Source: an uncultured Clostridia bacterium (lineage in GTDB: Bacteria; Bacillota; Clostridia; Oscillospirales; Acutalibacteraceae). Taken from it: 44,187 bases of DNA. Position numbers and translations under genes: made by a program. Positions 16,604 to 25,520 of the stretch are shown piece by piece. Below the pieces are notes generated by a model, which saw only the letters and a program-made list of their open reading frames with translations, did not search any database and had not been told where the DNA came from. Location of the stretch: NCBI GenBank assembly GCA_937901145.1, contig CALCHE010000005.1, positions 1 to 44,187 on the forward strand. The letters run 5' to 3'. How positions within the stretch are numbered: position 1 is the first letter of the stretch; each line of letters begins with the position of its first letter.

Positions 16604-17572
16604 ATGGATAATTTTAATGAATATCCCGTAGATGAGGATGTTGCAGAAGAAAAGACAAAATTTTCATCCAATGACAAAAAGGGCATTATTCTTGTGGTTG
16701 TTCTGGCACTGATAGTGGTTGTTTTCATTTTTAATCTTAAAAACATGGGAAACAAGCCGGTTCAGGCTCAGCCATCTACCACGGCACCGACTACAGTGAC
16801 TACCACCATTCCGCAGGCGACTCTTGCCCCCACAGTGCCGTCGACGGCACCTACATCGGCAGCGCCCACATCTGCATCTTTGCAGACTACTCTGCCTATT
16901 CAGACTACTGCTCCCACTACTACTGTGAAATATGAGCTCACTAAGGCAGATATTCTGGCCAAGGTAAACGAGGGCATTAACTCTCTTAAGGCTGAGACTG
17001 CATCCTTTAATGCACACAAAAAACAGGTCATCAGCATCGATCTTCTCGACTGCTCTGTTCCTGCTCTTACAGGAGCCATAAATATGGTTATCGATTTTTT
17101 CGAGGGTGAAAAGACAGCTGACTATGATGTAACAAACGGCAAGGGTGTCGATAAAGACGGTGAGGAAATCGTCGTAAATCACGAAATTCCTCCCACAGAT
17201 AAGCCTTTTACACTTACATTGGAGGGTGTGGCGGAGGCCAAGACAGAGCAGACCGCTGAGGGAACACTTTACACTATCAAGGTAGTTCCCGAAACCAGCA
17301 CTCTCGAAAATCCCCGTCCGCCTCACCATAATGCCGCCTGCGATACTCTCGATTTTTCTACATTTGAGCTTCCTGTAGGTGAGCTTAAAAAGGTTGATTT
17401 CGAATATCCCGGTGCTACTGTCAGCGTTCTGGTTGATTCCTCAGGTAAAACAATACAGTACCGCGAGCGTCTGGAAATGAAGGGCGTCGGTGAAGGCGGT
17501 GCCTTCGGAATTACAGGTAGCGGTAGCATGGAAGGCTATGTAGACGAAGTATGGGACATTAAATGGAAGTAA
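16604..17572 (+). CDS. Membrane-anchored extracellular protein with Thr/Pro linker
   Basis: A 322-aa protein. A short acidic cytoplasmic tail (1-25) leads to one TM helix (about 27-46), a Thr/Ala/Pro-rich linker (about 55-108) and a C-terminal extracellular domain (about 112-322). The domain has LYTIKVV (222-228), a His-His pair at 241-242, and a VDSSGKTIQ strand near 277-285. The order is the same as in the proteins at 15,090 and 12,181. GGAGGAATAAACT precedes the ATG. The next gene, a GH3-family enzyme, starts 15 bp downstream, so they form an operon. The function is unknown. Confidence 0.78.
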   Translation: MDNFNEYPVDEDVAEEKTKFSSNDKKGIILVVVLALIVVVFIFNLKNMGNKPVQAQPSTTAPTTVTTTIPQATLAPTVPSTAPTSAAPTSASLQTTLPIQTTAPTTTVKYELTKADILAKVNEGINSLKAETASFNAHKKQVISIDLLDCSVPALTGAINMVIDFFEGEKTADYDVTNGKGVDKDGEEIVVNHEIPPTDKPFTLTLEGVAEAKTEQTAEGTLYTIKVVPETSTLENPRPPHHNAACDTLDFSTFELPVGELKKVDFEYPGATVSVLVDSSGKTIQYRERLEMKGVGEGGAFGITGSGSMEGYVDEVWDIKWK

Positions 17573-17587
17573 GGAAGGTAACGGAAT

Positions 17588-19261
17588 ATGGCAGGATTTT
17601 CTGATATAGGTGTTATGCTGGGATATATGGAGTGGATGAAGGTAAACTTTTATACATCCCGTCCCCGTAAGATGCAGGAAAGTGTCCTGAAGGGCATCGT
17701 AAAAAGAAATAAAAATACCGAATTCGGTAAAAAAATAGGTCTTGGCACAGTTAAATCCATCGAGGATTTTCAGCGCAATATGCCTATGACCACCTATGAC
17801 GACTACGACTCATATGTGGAAAGAATGCAGAGGGGCGAAAAGAATCTTATTATTAAAAGAAGACCCGTCCGCTATTGCTCCTCCTCGGGTTCTGTAGGTA
17901 AGCCGAAAATTATGCCTAAATGCGGTGAAGACCTGTGGATAATGCAGTGTATGGGCTTTTCGGGTACCACAGGCTGCGCGGCTAAATGGTTCCGTAAAAG
18001 GGGAGTGAAATTTCCGAAGCAGTTGGGTAATGTGGCTGTCGTTCTTACGGGTCATAAACTTGCTGACGGAAAAATGTGTAACGGTGCCGGTCAGGTGCCT
18101 CTTTCCTATCTTAAGCCCATCGCACCCTTCTTTCTTACCACTCCCAATGATTTTATGTATCCTGAGGATGAAGCGGCGGTGAATACCTCTTATTTTCATC
18201 TGCGCTTCGCTCTGCAGAGACGTGACCTTACATATCTTGGCGCTATGGTTATTACACTTCTGACCACTATGTTCGACTATTTCGAGCAGAACTGGGAAAT
18301 GATTTGTAACGATATCGAAAAGGGCACTATAGATCCATCGGTAAAGTGTCCCGATGACCTTCGCCGAAAGTGGGAAAAGAAATTAAAGCCTATGCCTGAA
18401 AGAGCGGCTGAAATACGCCGTGAATGTGAAAAAGGCTTTGACACACCCATCGCACCCCGTGTGTGGCCGAAGCTTCTCTGGTCCTACGGTATGGTTGGCT
18501 CTAACCTTAAATTTTATGTAGAAAAGCTCCGTAAGCACATAGGCGACACTCCTATACATAATATGGGATATGCAGCAGCAGAGGGATATATGGCTATTCC
18601 CACAGAGCTGAATGCTATGGACTATGTTCTTCTTCCTCAGTCGGTATTCTTTGAGTTTATTCCTGTGGATGAGCCCGACTGCGAGAGACCTCTCACCATC
18701 GACGAAATCGAGGAGGGTAAGGACTACGAATTGGTTGTTACAAACCGTTCAGGTCTCTGCCGCTACAGAATCGAGGACGTAGTACGTGTTACAGGCAAGT
18801 ACAAAAATACTCCTAAGGTGGAATTCCTTTACAGAAATAATCTCGCTATGAACATCGCTAATGAAAAAACTACCACACAGATGGTTGACTGGGCAGCGGC
18901 AGAAACACAGAAGGCATTGGGCATTTCCTTTAAGGGCTACAGCTTCTGTGATGACCATGACAGCGATCCCGTCCGTTATATGATGCTCGCTGAGCCTGAG
19001 GGTGACGTTGACAAAAGTATGCTTGAGGAAATTGCTGTAAAGCTGGATTGGTACCTTTGCGAAAGCAACGAAAAATACTTTAAATACCGACGCTGGGGTA
19101 TGCTCGGTGAGCCAAAGGTAGTCTTTCTTAAAAAGGACACCTATGCCGACTACAGAGAAATGCTGAAAGCTCAGGGCAAGGTCTTAAATCAGATTAAGCC
19201 CGTGACAGTGATTAATAACGAGGAAAGAAAAGAGTTCTTCTTCTCGCATATTGATGAATGA
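17588..19261 (+). CDS. GH3-family acyl-adenylate enzyme
   Basis: A 557-aa member of the GH3 (auxin-responsive promoter) superfamily within the ANL adenylating enzymes. Plant members activate a carboxylic acid with ATP and join it to an amino acid; bacterial members are mostly uncharacterised. Motif I, the ATP-binding SSSGSVGKPK, is at residues 98-107. A motif II-like NMGYAAAEG is at 325-333. Motif III, CRYRIEDVVRVTGKYKNTPKVEFLYR, spans about 391-416 (core YRIEDVV). The length fits the family (550-610). It has no signal peptide, so it acts in the cytoplasm. It follows the anchored protein by 15 bp and overlaps the next gene, so it probably works with them; the substrate cannot be read from the sequence. 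Confidence 0.88.
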   Translation: MAGFSDIGVMLGYMEWMKVNFYTSRPRKMQESVLKGIVKRNKNTEFGKKIGLGTVKSIEDFQRNMPMTTYDDYDSYVERMQRGEKNLIIKRRPVRYCSSSGSVGKPKIMPKCGEDLWIMQCMGFSGTTGCAAKWFRKRGVKFPKQLGNVAVVLTGHKLADGKMCNGAGQVPLSYLKPIAPFFLTTPNDFMYPEDEAAVNTSYFHLRFALQRRDLTYLGAMVITLLTTMFDYFEQNWEMICNDIEKGTIDPSVKCPDDLRRKWEKKLKPMPERAAEIRRECEKGFDTPIAPRVWPKLLWSYGMVGSNLKFYVEKLRKHIGDTPIHNMGYAAAEGYMAIPTELNAMDYVLLPQSVFFEFIPVDEPDCERPLTIDEIEEGKDYELVVTNRSGLCRYRIEDVVRVTGKYKNTPKVEFLYRNNLAMNIANEKTTTQMVDWAAAETQKALGISFKGYSFCDDHDSDPVRYMMLAEPEGDVDKSMLEEIAVKLDWYLCESNEKYFKYRRWGMLGEPKVVFLKKDTYADYREMLKAQGKVLNQIKPVTVINNEERKEFFFSHIDE

Positions 19262-19769
19262 TATGAAAGATGAGAGAAAATATCCTAAACCGAAATTAGT
19301 TTCTCTTCGTGCAAAGGTTTCGCTGGTTGCTAGTATTATAGTGTTTTTTATGTTTCTTCTTGCTTGCTTTAACACTATTCCTACAGAGAAAGAAGCTTGC
19401 GAAACGGTAACCACAGAATTTGATTACTGTAAAAGGGTAAGTTGGAGATATTCTTCTGCTGACAACGGCATTCACATCTTCTGCACAAACTCTGAATCCT
19501 ATTATGTAGCTGATACCCATCTCGGTTACGGCCGTAAAGAGAGTATAGAAGCACTCAGCAAAGGCACATTTCTTACTGTGACCTATGACACCTATGACGG
19601 ACAGATAGTAGAGCTTACGGCAGAGGACAATGTTATATTTTCTTATTCCGATTATGTCAAGTGTGTGGAAAAGGACAGAAAGGCTGTTATCTTTTTTACC
19701 TTCTTTATGCTGTTTATTATCGGCATAAATATTGTAAACATTTATAAAGAAAAACACAGATATGATTAA
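19254..19769 (+). CDS. Two-TM protein of unknown function
   Basis: A protein of about 171 aa with one TM near residues 22-43, an extracellular middle of about 95 residues, and a second TM near 145-163. The middle, with its RVSWRYSSADNGIHIFCTN and THLGYGRKESIEAL segments, is somewhat like DUF3592-type small beta domains, but I would not assign it. The start overlaps the GH3 stop; ATGs at 19254 and 19263 are both possible, with no clear ribosome site, which suggests translational coupling. It ends the operon, followed by a hairpin. Confidence 0.65.
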   Translation: MNDMKDERKYPKPKLVSLRAKVSLVASIIVFFMFLLACFNTIPTEKEACETVTTEFDYCKRVSWRYSSADNGIHIFCTNSESYYVADTHLGYGRKESIEALSKGTFLTVTYDTYDGQIVELTAEDNVIFSYSDYVKCVEKDRKAVIFFTFFMLFIIGINIVNIYKEKHRYD

Positions 19770-19773
19770 AAAC

Positions 19774-19806
19774 ATACTACCCACCGTTTCAGTGGGTAGT
19801 ATTTAC
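19774..19806 (+). terminator. Hairpin terminator after the GH3 operon
   Basis: An 11-bp stem ATACTACCCAC/GTGGGTAGTAT with a 7-nt loop; the T run after it is broken (TTACTT). Confidence 0.7.
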
Positions 19807-19898
19807 TTATAAAAGAGTCATATCACTACAGATATAAGAAATCGGTTAACTCTCATACGATGCCGCCTTTGTGACAATATTATGTGAAACAAACATAA

Positions 19899-19935
19899 AA
19901 CCCATTGTATCACCTTTCGGTAAATACAATGGGTT
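19899..19935 (-). terminator. Terminator after the ABC exporter operon
   Basis: A 12-bp stem AACCCATTGTAT/ATACAATGGGTT with a 13-nt loop; on the minus strand it is followed by TTTTATG. It sits directly past the stop codon of the last exporter gene. Confidence 0.8.
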
Positions 19936-19941
19936 GTTTAC

Positions 19942-21987
19942 TTATTTCATTTCAAATGCGCCTGTATAAAGCTGATAGTATTTACCGCCCTGACCGATAA
20001 GACTCTGATGGTCGCCTTCCTCGATGATTTCACCCTTTTCCAGAACGATGATCTTTTCTGAGTTTCGTACAGTGGAAAGACGGTGGGCGATAACGAATAC
20101 GGTTCTTTCCTCCATAATGGAGTCCATACCCACTTCGATAAGTCTCTCCGTTCTCGTATCGACAGAGGAGGTAGCCTCGTCGAGAATAAGCACGGGAGCC
20201 TTTGCTATGGCGGCACGGGCTATGTTTATAAGCTGTGCCTGGCCCATACTGATGTTGTTTCCGTCGGCACGAAGCTCAGTTTCGTAGCCGTCGGGGAGCT
20301 TTTCGATAAAAGAGTGGGCATTGGCTATCTTAGCAGCTTCGATGACCTCCTCGTCAGTGGCATCGAGCTTACCGTAGCGGATATTGTCTGCGATGGTACC
20401 TGCGAAAAGGCGGGTATCCTGCAGAACCATAGCCATTGATTTTCTAAGGTCTGCCTTTCTGATATCCTTTATGTCGATGCCGTCGTAGATGATGGCACCC
20501 TTATCGATTTCGTAGAAGCGGTTGATAAGATTGGTGATGGTGGTCTTACCTGCACCTGTAGAGCCTACGAATGCTACCTTGGTACCGCTGTCTGCGTCAA
20601 CAGAGACATTCTTAAGCACCTCTGTACCTTCCACATAGGAGAAGGTTATGTTGTTTACTTTTATGTCGCCCCTGAGAGGAACATATTCATTTCCGTTTTC
20701 TGCGGGAACCTTCCAGGCGAAGGTTCCTTCGTTTTCGCTTTCCTCGTTTTCACCCAGAGCATTCTTCACGAGTCTGACAAGAGTAACCTTGCCTTCATCG
20801 GTTTCGGAGGGAGTGTCGAGGATTTCGAAAACTCTCTCTGCGCCTGCCATAGCAGAAACGAGAGTGCTGTAGCAGGATGCTATCTGAGCGATGGGAGTAC
20901 CGTAGGATTTGGATTTGTCAAGATAAACTGTGAGGGTACCGATGTCCATTCCGCCGGTCATTACCACTCTTGCGCCCAAAATGACCACTATAGCGTAGTT
21001 TACACGTGTAATCATCGACATAAGCGGTCCCATAAAACCACCGATAATATTGGCTTTTACGCCGATTTTACGGTATGTCTCGTTGAGCTCGCTGAAGCCT
21101 TCCTTGGTTCTTTCTTCGTGACAGAATAGTTTTACGTTCTTAATACCTCTGATATATTCCTCGATGTAGCCGTTAACCTCACCGATTGCTTTCTGCTGCT
21201 GTTTGAAAAGGGGTGAGCACTTTTTAGTTATGATGATAACTGTCATAAACATCAGCACCACAGCTACCGTGATGGTGAGGGTGAGCTTCCAGGAGGAAAT
21301 AACCATAAAGCCGATGGTGAGAACAGCAGAGATGGTGGAGGTAATGAGAGTAGGCAGAGTGTTGCTTACGAGGTCGCTGACTCTGCTGATGTCGTTAGTG
21401 AAGCGGCTCATTATCTCGCCTGTTTTTCTGCCGTCAAAGAAGCTGAGAGGAAGAGTCTGTAGATGATTGAAAAGGTCACGTCTCATATTAGCCAGTGTCT
21501 TTGATGAGACGTAAAGCATTATACGAGTGTAAATGAGATTAAGTGCTGAGGAAAACACGAAGCCTGCAGCCATAACTACCAGCCATTTTCCTACGGTGGC
21601 CAAGGCAGCGGAAATGTCGGGATTATCGGCTACGACAGTCTCTGCGATGGTATTGATGACAGGCATCATAGCCAGAGACGCTACAAAGCTCGTTACGGTG
21701 GTCAGAACGACTGAAATGCACACCAGAATGATAAGACCCTTGAAGTCCTTAAGATAGCTGAGAAGACGGACTGTGGCCTGCTTCATATCCTTGGGCTTGG
21801 CCTTCTTTTTAGCCTCTTCCTTTTTCTCTCTTTCTTTTCTTTCTTCTTCTGTTTCGTTTTCGGGGATTTTCTTTTCTGTTTTCTTTTTACCAAAGGATTT
21901 TTTCTTTTTCTTTTCCTTGGCTTTTTCTTCTTCAAGGATATCTTTTACATCTTTTTCGATTTCTTTTTCTGTAGGAAGTTTGCTCAC
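19942..21987 (-). CDS. ABC exporter half-transporter, subunit 2
   Basis: A 681-aa TMD-NBD fusion. An unusual Lys/Glu-rich N-terminal extension (about residues 1-75) precedes six TM helices (about 80-350). A 40-residue insert lies between TMD and NBD (about 395-437). The NBD has Walker A GSTGAGKTT (475-483), Walker B VLILDE with catalytic Glu604, and an intact H-loop (VIAHR). The signature is degenerate: ISMGQ (579-583) instead of LSGGQ. The upstream gene overlaps it by 4 bp (ATGA). With that partner it forms a heterodimeric exporter in the membrane, in which this subunit supplies the catalytic Walker B and the non-canonical signature. The substrate is unknown. Confidence 0.93.
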   Translation of the reverse strand: MSKLPTEKEIEKDVKDILEEEKAKEKKKKKSFGKKKTEKKIPENETEEERKEREKKEEAKKKAKPKDMKQATVRLLSYLKDFKGLIILVCISVVLTTVTSFVASLAMMPVINTIAETVVADNPDISAALATVGKWLVVMAAGFVFSSALNLIYTRIMLYVSSKTLANMRRDLFNHLQTLPLSFFDGRKTGEIMSRFTNDISRVSDLVSNTLPTLITSTISAVLTIGFMVISSWKLTLTITVAVVLMFMTVIIITKKCSPLFKQQQKAIGEVNGYIEEYIRGIKNVKLFCHEERTKEGFSELNETYRKIGVKANIIGGFMGPLMSMITRVNYAIVVILGARVVMTGGMDIGTLTVYLDKSKSYGTPIAQIASCYSTLVSAMAGAERVFEILDTPSETDEGKVTLVRLVKNALGENEESENEGTFAWKVPAENGNEYVPLRGDIKVNNITFSYVEGTEVLKNVSVDADSGTKVAFVGSTGAGKTTITNLINRFYEIDKGAIIYDGIDIKDIRKADLRKSMAMVLQDTRLFAGTIADNIRYGKLDATDEEVIEAAKIANAHSFIEKLPDGYETELRADGNNISMGQAQLINIARAAIAKAPVLILDEATSSVDTRTERLIEVGMDSIMEERTVFVIAHRLSTVRNSEKIIVLEKGEIIEEGDHQSLIGQGGKYYQLYTGAFEMK

Positions 21988-23747
21988 TGTGCCAACACTC
22001 CTTCCTGCTGTGAAACAAAGATTTCACGGTAAACCTCGCTGGTTTCCTTCAGTTCATCGTGAGTACCTGTGGCTTCGATTTTGCCGTCCTCGATAACGAT
22101 GATTCTGTCGGCATCCATAATGGAGGTAATACGCTGTGCGATGATGATTTTTGTTATGTCCTTATATTTTTCACTGCGAAGAGCTTTTTTGATGCCTGCA
22201 TCTGTAGCAGTATCGACGGCACTGGTTGAGTCGTCAAAGATAAGAATTTTAGGTTTTTTGAGAAGAGCGCGGGCGATACAGATTCGCTGTCTCTGACCGC
22301 CTGAAACAGTGGAACCTCCCTGACCCAGTTCAGTGTCATAGCCTTTTTCGAATTCGCTGATGAATTCGTGTGCCTGTGCATCTGCAGCGGCGGCATAAAC
22401 CTCTTCGTCGGAAGCGTCAGGTCTGCCCCAACGGATATTTTCCATTATAGTGCCTGAGAAGAGCATATTCTGCTGAAGCACTACGGAAATTTCACCGCGG
22501 AGATTTTTGAAGGTGTAGTCCTTTACGTTTCTTCCGCCTACGAGAACCTCGCCCTCGGTGGTATCGTAAAGGCGGGGGATAAGCTGAATGAGAGTGGATT
22601 TGGCTGAGCCTGTGGAGCCGATGATACCTACGGTTTCGCCGGCATTAATTTTAAGATTCACATTTTCGAGAATATTCTTTACCACGGAGTCATCGTATTT
22701 GAAGGTGACATTTTTGAATTCGATACTGCCGTTTTCTACCTTAAGCTCTTTGTCTGCATCCTTGTCGCTTACGGCAGGTTCCTGCTTAAAGATTTCACCG
22801 AGTCTCTCGATGGAGGCTTTGGATACGAACATACTAACGAATACTAAAAGAACGGTCATAAGAGAGGAGAGTACCTGTGAAATGAATGCGATGAAGGTAC
22901 TCATTTCACCTGTGGTAAGACCAGATTTGCCCTCGAGGATAAGTGAGCTGCCCTTCCATAAGGCGAATACCATACAGCCGTAAACAACCACCATAATAGC
23001 AGGTGTGATGTAAAGGACGAGACTCTGCGCGCGGATATTCATCTGAAGGACCTCGTTGTTTACCTTTTCGAACTTTTCCTTTTCGTGGTCCTCACGGACG
23101 AAGGATTTAACCACACGGATACCGTTTATGTTGCCTCTGAGCACGCCGTTGAAGCGGTCAGTAGTCTTGAGCATCTTTTTGAAGGCGGGAACTGCCATAT
23201 ATCCCATAATGATAAGAATGATTACGATGGCGGGAAGAGCCACATAAAACATTGAAGAGAGCTCCTTACTGATTTCGATGGCATACATCAGCGCGGTAAC
23301 GAGCATAATGGGACCCTTGATGAAGGTGACGATGGTGTTTTTATAGGTGTTCTGAATCATTGTAACGTCACTTGTCATACGGGTGATGAGGGTGGAAATT
23401 TTTAGCTTGTCGATGTTTTCAAAGGAAAGACTCTGAATTTTATAGAAAAGCTCACGGCGTAAGTTTGCACCGAAGCCCATACTTGCGATAGCTGAGCATC
23501 GGGAGGCAATATAGCCGATGATGAGTGTGCCGGCACAGAGAAGAAGCATCTCCAGCAGCTTGCCCATCAGCTGACGGGTGATGTCGTCCATAGGTGAGCC
23601 TGATTTTATGCTGATAAGAATATCCGTAACCTGTCCCATAACCTTGGGAATTTTCAGTTCAACCACTACGTCAAGATAAATCATTATCGGACAGATTATG
23701 GTCAGAATTCTGTAGCCCTTAGTATACTCCAAAAATCGTTTGAGCAA
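21984..23747 (-). CDS. ABC exporter half-transporter, subunit 1
   Basis: A 587-aa TMD-NBD fusion with six TM helices (about 15-310). The NBD has Walker A GSTGSAKST (377-385) and a canonical signature VSGGQ (481-485). Walker B ILIFDD has Asp506 in the catalytic Glu position, and the H-loop reads IIAQR with Gln538 in place of His. So this subunit forms the degenerate ATP site together with the altered signature of its partner. The start is a TTG at 23747 with AGGAGG eight bases before it; a nearby ATG is in another frame and soon stops. It begins 14 bp after mgtE and overlaps the next gene by 4 bp, making an mgtE-ABC-ABC operon. Confidence 0.93.
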   Translation of the reverse strand: MLKRFLEYTKGYRILTIICPIMIYLDVVVELKIPKVMGQVTDILISIKSGSPMDDITRQLMGKLLEMLLLCAGTLIIGYIASRCSAIASMGFGANLRRELFYKIQSLSFENIDKLKISTLITRMTSDVTMIQNTYKNTIVTFIKGPIMLVTALMYAIEISKELSSMFYVALPAIVIILIIMGYMAVPAFKKMLKTTDRFNGVLRGNINGIRVVKSFVREDHEKEKFEKVNNEVLQMNIRAQSLVLYITPAIMVVVYGCMVFALWKGSSLILEGKSGLTTGEMSTFIAFISQVLSSLMTVLLVFVSMFVSKASIERLGEIFKQEPAVSDKDADKELKVENGSIEFKNVTFKYDDSVVKNILENVNLKINAGETVGIIGSTGSAKSTLIQLIPRLYDTTEGEVLVGGRNVKDYTFKNLRGEISVVLQQNMLFSGTIMENIRWGRPDASDEEVYAAAADAQAHEFISEFEKGYDTELGQGGSTVSGGQRQRICIARALLKKPKILIFDDSTSAVDTATDAGIKKALRSEKYKDITKIIIAQRITSIMDADRIIVIEDGKIEATGTHDELKETSEVYREIFVSQQEGVLAQ

Positions 23748-23761
23748 AGAGCATACCTCCT

Positions 23762-25129
23762 TTAAAAGATAATTGCATTAGCGAGTGCGAAGTAAATAAT
23801 AAGTGAAATAGTGTCAACCAGAGTGGTAATGAGGGGACCTGCCATAAGAGCAGGGTCGAGCTTTAAAAGCTTGGCCACGATGGGCAGAGAACAGCCGATG
23901 GTTTTCGATACCACGACCACAGCCATAACAGCCATTGAAACCACCAGAATAACGCTGTCGGTGACATCATTACCCGTAGTCAGGCGCAGAATGAACATTC
24001 TGGCGAAGTTTGCTACGGCGAGAACGAGACCGACCATAAGAGAAACACGGATTTCCTTCCACAGAATGGTGAAGTAATCCTTTATTTTGATTTCACCCAG
24101 GGCAAGACCACGGATAACGAGGGTGGATGCCTGGTTACCGGAGTTACCGCCGGTACCCATAAGCATAGGAATACAGGCCGTAAGACCGGCTACGATGGAA
24201 AGCTTGTTTTCGAAGCCCTCGATAATCTGACCCGTAAGAGTGGATGCGAGCATAAGCACGATAAGCCAGGGGATACGGTTTTTTGCCAGAGCCAGAACTC
24301 CTGTTTTGATGTATTCGTCCTCTGAGGGAGTAAGAAGAGCCATCTTTTCAAAGTCTTCGGTAGCCTCTTCATCGATGATGTCGATAATGTCGTCGATGGT
24401 GATAATGCCTACCAGACGGTTTTCCTTGTCTACGACGGGAACAGAAAGGAGGTCGTACTTTTTAGCGATGGCAGCCACATATTCCTGGTCATCCATAGTA
24501 GTAACATAGATGAGCTGTTCATCATCAGCCATAATTTCCGTGATAAGAGTGTCCTCGTCATTGAGAAGAAGTCTTCTCAATGGGATAGTACCTACCAGAT
24601 GTCTTTTGTCATCGATAACATAGCAGGTGTAAATGGTTTCCTTGTCCACGCCTGTTCTGCGGATGCTTTTGATGGCCTCGGCTACGGTGAGTCTGTCGTG
24701 AAGCTCCACCATTTCGATGGTCATAACACTGCCGGCGCAGTTGTCGGGATATGTGAGAAAGCGGTTGATGATTTCTCGGGTTTCCTTGTCCGTATTTGCT
24801 AAAACACGGCGCACAATGTTAGCGGGAACCTCCTCGAGGAAGTCAACGGCATCGTCCACATAAAGGTCGTCCATAAGACGGCCGATTTCGCTGTCTGTGA
24901 TGGACTGTACGATAACTGACTGTTTTTCCGTGTCAAGATAGGAAAAGACGTCAGCGGAAATATCCTTGGGTAATATGCGGAAAATTTTTACGGAGATTTT
25001 ATCGTCATCCAGATCCATAATAAATTCCGCAATATCGGGATAAGCCATATCAGAAAGCTCATCCTTGAGTTCTTTGAGCAGATTTTTAGCCAGAAGCTTA
25101 TAAAGTCTGCCGAATTCGTTTTCATTCAT
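23762..25129 (-). CDS. mgtE: Magnesium transporter MgtE
   Basis: A 455-aa Mg2+ channel of the MgtE family (usual length about 450). The MgtE_N superhelical domain is at about residues 15-125 and two CBS domains at about 130-255 (AGSVMTIEMVEL opens the first). Five TM helices follow at about 280-455, including the pore region with PMLMGTGGNSGNQASTLVIRGLA, the family's most conserved motif. I chose the ATG at 25129, which follows GGTGA, over the GTG at 25138. It is the first gene of an operon with the ABC exporter. A promoter about 175 bp upstream gives it a long leader. The link between Mg2+ uptake and the exporter is unclear. Confidence 0.95.
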   Translation of the reverse strand: MNENEFGRLYKLLAKNLLKELKDELSDMAYPDIAEFIMDLDDDKISVKIFRILPKDISADVFSYLDTEKQSVIVQSITDSEIGRLMDDLYVDDAVDFLEEVPANIVRRVLANTDKETREIINRFLTYPDNCAGSVMTIEMVELHDRLTVAEAIKSIRRTGVDKETIYTCYVIDDKRHLVGTIPLRRLLLNDEDTLITEIMADDEQLIYVTTMDDQEYVAAIAKKYDLLSVPVVDKENRLVGIITIDDIIDIIDEEATEDFEKMALLTPSEDEYIKTGVLALAKNRIPWLIVLMLASTLTGQIIEGFENKLSIVAGLTACIPMLMGTGGNSGNQASTLVIRGLALGEIKIKDYFTILWKEIRVSLMVGLVLAVANFARMFILRLTTGNDVTDSVILVVSMAVMAVVVVSKTIGCSLPIVAKLLKLDPALMAGPLITTLVDTISLIIYFALANAIIF

Positions 25130-25304
25130 TTGTTTCACCGACTTTCATTGTCTTTTCGGACGCTGAAGGTGAATGCGTCCTCAGTGCAGAACTGTCAGTG
25201 AGAGGGCAGAACTGCACATAAATATAAAATTGCACCCTTTAGGGTTACTATCACCGCTATCCATTGCAGTTCCCACCTCCAAACATATTTTTGAGTATAA
25301 TCGT
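25130..25304 (-). promoter_or_regulatory. Long structured 5' leader of mgtE
   Basis: About 175 nt separate the likely transcription start from the mgtE start codon. The leader contains GGGAACTGCA early on and two later copies of an AGTTCTGC element (minus-strand RNA from 25,204-25,216 and 25,182-25,196), either of which could pair with it. A GGACGC/GCGTCC hairpin follows near 25,148-25,180. This looks like a switchable structure. I could not match it to the M-box consensus, the usual Mg2+ riboswitch for mgtE. Confidence 0.4.
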
Positions 25305-25311
25305 AAATTAT

Positions 25312-25341
25312 ATTATACATTATTATATTGGATAAAGTCAA
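25312..25341 (-). promoter_or_regulatory. Promoter for the mgtE operon
   Basis: On the minus strand TTGACT (25341-25336), an 18-bp spacer and TATAAT (25317-25312). Confidence 0.65.
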
Positions 25342-25351
25342 GCATACGGAT

Positions 25352-25382
25352 AAAAGAAAATCTCCCCTGAAAGCAGGGGAGA
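25352..25382 (-). terminator. Terminator downstream of the lysozyme-like gene
   Basis: A 9-bp stem TCTCCCCTG/CAGGGGAGA with a 4-nt loop, followed on the minus strand by TTTTCTTTT. It lies 140 bp past the stop codon; the space between (25,383-25,520) holds nothing I recognise. Confidence 0.75.
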
Positions 25383-25520
25383 ATCAACAAATGCGTATAT
25401 ATTAAGCACAGTCACTGACCTTTAATTACTGAAATATATTATATGAGTAAAGGTTTCTCTACTTGTTGCCATATAGGATATCTTTGCTTTAGTGTCTCGG
25501 CTGTGCGTTGTAAGGAAGGT

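Noticed and set aside
16664..17329. Long minus-strand frame opposite the Thr/Pro-linker protein
   Set aside because: Its Cys/Arg-rich, low-complexity product is the antisense of the Thr/Ala/Pro repeats; there is no ribosome site or promoter.
25130..25304. M-box (Mg2+) riboswitch
   Set aside because: The conserved M-box core beginning GTTAGGTGAGGCTCC is absent; only a generic structured leader can be claimed.
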